Below are positions 5,669-6,716 of a stretch of DNA of 6,716 nucleotides, piece after piece. The notes under the pieces are model-generated. The model made no database searches and was not told the origin of the DNA. It saw only the letters and a list, made by a program, of their open reading frames with translations. Made by a program: the position numbers and the translations under genes. Origin of the DNA: Deltaproteobacteria bacterium (GTDB lineage: Bacteria > Desulfobacterota > Syntrophia > Syntrophales > UBA5619); assembly GCA_026388345.1 (NCBI GenBank), contig JAPLJY010000308.1, positions 1-6,716 of the forward strand, given 5' to 3'. Position 1 is the first letter of the stretch; the number at the start of each line of letters is the position of its first letter.

Positions 5669-5947
5669 CTGGATAATTCGCGGGGCAGCAAGGGAAGAAA
5701 TGCCGATATTGCCCCCGGCCGGATTCATGAGTATGACTTTTTTCTGACTCAGAATGAGGAAGGGGCCGGGAAAGTCGTTCCGGAGGCCGAACCTGAAAAA
5801 CGGCCGAAGCAGGGAAGGGGAAAAAAGTCCGGAACAAGAGCATTACCTTTTTCCTTTCGGAATGATGCTGCTGACGCCGATATAGGGTTAGATCAGTGGA
5901 TGGTTTTCCCTCCTTTCCATCCGCCGACCCCCTCAAATATAATCTGA
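5669..5947 (+). CDS. Candidate cryptic 92-aa protein with CTG start, unknown function
   Basis: This frame is open from 5645 to TGA 5945-5947 and has no ATG, GTG or TTG start until an ATG near its end (5900). CTG 5669 sits seven bases after an excellent AAAGGAG Shine-Dalgarno (5655-5661). The product begins M/LDNSRGSKGRNADIAP and is hydrophilic. It has an acidic-aromatic patch (HEYDFFLTQNEE), a Pro/Glu/Lys-rich middle (PEAEPEKRPKQGRGKK) and a proline-rich end (FPPFHPPTPSN). There are no TM segments, signal peptide or recognised domain; it is probably largely disordered. It lies wholly within the predicted sigma-54 transcript. Its last third runs through two hairpins, and part is encoded by a copy of the terminator repeat, so the tail may be fortuitous. 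I do not recognise the family. The alternative is a non-coding RNA with a chance open frame, or a decayed gene. Confidence 0.33.
   Translation: MDNSRGSKGRNADIAPGRIHEYDFFLTQNEEGAGKVVPEAEPEKRPKQGRGKKSGTRALPFSFRNDAADADIGLDQWMVFPPFHPPTPSNII
5896..5924 (+). repeat. Hairpin, diverged copy of the downstream terminator
   Basis: GTGGATGG (5896-5903) and CCATCCGC (5917-5924) pair over 8 bp with one T-G wobble around a pyrimidine loop. Arms and loop (TTTTCCCTCC) repeat almost exactly at 5988-6023, where a T-run makes a true terminator. This copy lacks the T-run. Its left arm can also pair perfectly with the terminator's right arm (6016-6023). Confidence 0.6.
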
Positions 5948-5984
5948 AAGGTGGTGTGGTAACAAAAAACCCTTTCAGTTTATA
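5938..5984 (+). repeat. 14-nt inverted repeat between the two related hairpins
   Basis: CTGAAAGG (5944-5951) pairs perfectly with CCTTTCAG (5971-5978). After one T/T mismatch, TATAA (5938-5942) pairs with TTATA (5980-5984). The 19-base loop includes GGTGTGG and an A-tract. The stop codon of the 92-codon frame lies in the left arm. Confidence 0.6.
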
Positions 5985-5986
5985 AT

Positions 5987-6032
5987 GGTGGATGGTTTTT
6001 AGGTTCCCTCCTTTTCCATCCACCATTTTTTT
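5987..6032 (+). terminator. Intrinsic terminator of the sigma-54 transcript
   Basis: GGTGGATGG (5987-5995) pairs with CCATCCACC (6016-6024), with an extra A-T or two outside, followed by seven T's (6026-6032). The loop is 20 bases and can form a small inner AGG/CCT stem. The orientation is rightward, so it ends the predicted RNA from 5554. Confidence 0.85.
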
Positions 6033-6097
6033 ACGCATTTACGACCTTACCGGTCGGATTCGCCATACCGTACCCATGAAGAAACGCGCGGAGAATA

Positions 6098-6129
6098 CAA
6101 AAGGCGCCCTTAGGAAAGGGCGCCTTTTG
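6098..6129 (-). terminator. Strong bidirectional terminator of the pyrophosphatase gene
   Basis: A perfect 14-bp stem, CAAAAGGCGCCCTT with AAGGGCGCCTTTTG, around an AGGA loop. Read leftward it lies 22 bases past the pyrophosphatase stop and ends in a T-rich arm. Read rightward it also ends in TTTTGTTCTT, so it can insulate against read-through from the sigma-54 unit. Confidence 0.88.
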
Positions 6130-6151
6130 TTCTTGGGGTTACAAACCCGTA

Positions 6152-6716
6152 TTATAGTTTTTCACTGCTGATCCGCATTCCATAGAAGGAGCGGTAGACG
6201 AAGACGAGCGCGATCAGGAAGAAGAGCGACGCGAGGCCGAGCTTCAGGCCCACGTTCTGCATCGTCACAGCGATTTCCACGGACAGCAGACCGAAGAGCG
6301 TCGTGAACTTGATCACGGGATTCAGGGAGACCGATGAGGTATCCTTGAACGGGTCGCCGACGGTGTCGCCGACGACGGAGGCCTCATGCAGCGGGGTGTT
6401 CTTCTGCTTGAGATCCACTTCGACGATCTTTTTGGCGTTGTCCCAGCAGCCGCCCGCATTGGCCATGAAGATCGCCTGGAAGAGGCCGAAGAAGGCGATG
6501 CCGACCAGGTAGCCGATGAAGAAGTAAGCGTTGAAAAAGGCGAGCGCCAGGGCCATGAAGAAGATGACAACGAAAATGTTGATCATCCCCTTCTGGGCGT
6601 AGAGCGTGCAGATTCTGACGACCTCTTTGCTGTCGGCGAGGGAGGCTTCTTTCTTGTCCAGTTTGATATGGTCCTTGATGTAGACGACGGCTTGGTAGGA
6701 GCCCGTCACCACGGCC
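6152..6716 (-). CDS. hppA: Membrane-bound ion-pumping pyrophosphatase (H+ or Na+), C-terminal part; 5' end outside window
   Basis: The leftward frame is open to the window edge (AVVTGSYQAVVY...), with about 187 C-terminal residues visible and TAA at 6152-6154. Diagnostic family motifs are GGCWDNAKK (canonical GGAWDNAKK) and VVGDTVGDPFKDTSS, whose Asp/Lys residues bind Mg-pyrophosphate. Hydrophobic helices flank them: INIFVVIFFMALALAFF, FFIGYLVGIAFFGLFQAIF, and two C-terminal helices up to RSFYGM. The enzyme hydrolyses cytoplasmic pyrophosphate and pumps H+ and/or Na+ across the inner membrane. In syntrophic and fermentative anaerobes it recovers energy from biosynthetic pyrophosphate. The residues that decide K+ dependence and ion choice lie in the missing part. 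The GTG at 6710-6712 is internal, not the start. The gene is convergent with the sigma-54 unit, and its own terminator follows. Confidence 0.95.
   Translation of the reverse strand, partial: AVVTGSYQAVVYIKDHIKLDKKEASLADSKEVVRICTLYAQKGMINIFVVIFFMALALAFFNAYFFIGYLVGIAFFGLFQAIFMANAGGCWDNAKKIVEVDLKQKNTPLHEASVVGDTVGDPFKDTSSVSLNPVIKFTTLFGLLSVEIAVTMQNVGLKLGLASLFFLIALVFVYRSFYGMRISSEKL

Larger units (their letters stand above)
5554..6030 (+). other. Predicted sigma-54-dependent transcript (structured RNA and/or short mRNA)
   Basis: The segment is bounded by the sigma-54 promoter (start about 5554) and the intrinsic terminator ending in T's at 6026-6032, giving an RNA of about 475 bases. It holds a strong 5' hairpin, two Shine-Dalgarno-like sites, a 92-codon open frame with a CTG start, and three consecutive 3' hairpins. 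It contains about 15 GGA trinucleotides, roughly twice chance expectation, so a CsrA/RsmA-titrating RNA is an alternative reading. No conventional ATG gene of convincing length is present. Whether it acts as RNA, mRNA or both is open. Confidence 0.5.

Noticed and set aside
5652..5744. 31-codon ATG frame overlapping the CTG frame
   Set aside because: ATG 5652 has no Shine-Dalgarno upstream. The good AAAGGAG lies downstream of this ATG and serves CTG 5669 instead.
5481..6038. Leftward 185-codon open frame across the whole sigma-54 transcript region
   Set aside because: Its length is notable, but the product is rich in Ser/Pro/Arg/His/Phe with no domain pattern. It reads antisense through three hairpins and a terminator, has only a weak Shine-Dalgarno, and overlaps the promoter. 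Peptide evidence or conservation of this frame would revive it.
6303..6570. Rightward and alternative leftward frames within the pyrophosphatase gene
   Set aside because: They are shadows of a frame carrying the diagnostic GGxWDNAKK and VGDTVGDPFKDT motifs.

Overview
The window looks like the chromosome of an anaerobic deltaproteobacterium, probably Syntrophales/Thermodesulfobacteriota. This is inferred from the EF-G paralogue, the membrane pyrophosphatase and the sigma-54 activator style, and no ribosomal RNA is present to confirm it. Four genes run rightward and one runs leftward at the right edge. Two genes are cut by the window ends: an EF-G-like factor on the left and an H+/Na+ pyrophosphatase on the right.

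Layout. Positions 2-1120 hold the C-terminal half or more of an EF-G-type GTPase. Positions 1121-1334 hold two near-identical GC-rich hairpins (REP-like). Positions 1335-2516 encode a two-TM potassium channel with an RCK/TrkA-type cytoplasmic domain. Fourteen bases later, 2531-3040 encodes a stand-alone cyclic-nucleotide-binding protein. A further hairpin (3050-3076) separates it from 3105-5240, a sigma-54 enhancer-binding protein with two GAF-like sensor regions, an AAA+ domain and a Fis-type HTH. Positions 5241-6151 have no conventional gene but are highly structured. Positions 6152-6716 (minus strand) are the C-terminus of the pyrophosphatase, with a strong shared hairpin terminator at 6098-6129.

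The most interesting part is 5241-6032. Directly behind the activator gene lie four copies of TTCAAC/GTTGAA arranged as two inverted pairs. These are followed by an exact match to the IHF consensus inside a perfect 10-bp inverted repeat, and then a sigma-54 promoter with exact GG-N10-GC spacing (5527-5543). The predicted transcript (about 5554-6030) begins with an 8-bp hairpin presenting an AGGAGG loop. It carries a 92-codon open frame whose only plausible start is CTG behind a strong Shine-Dalgarno sequence, so ordinary gene callers would skip it. It ends in three consecutive hairpins, the first and last of which are diverged copies of one another and can pair in mutually exclusive ways. The last is a clean intrinsic terminator. 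I read this as a self-contained sigma-54 unit: activator, its sites, promoter, and a structured RNA or small cryptic mRNA.

How the genes may work together (inference). The channel and the cyclic-nucleotide-binding protein are probably co-transcribed and could form a split version of a ligand-gated potassium channel. The GAF domains of the activator would sense a small molecule and switch on the neighbouring sigma-54 transcript. EF-G and the pyrophosphatase appear to be unrelated neighbours.
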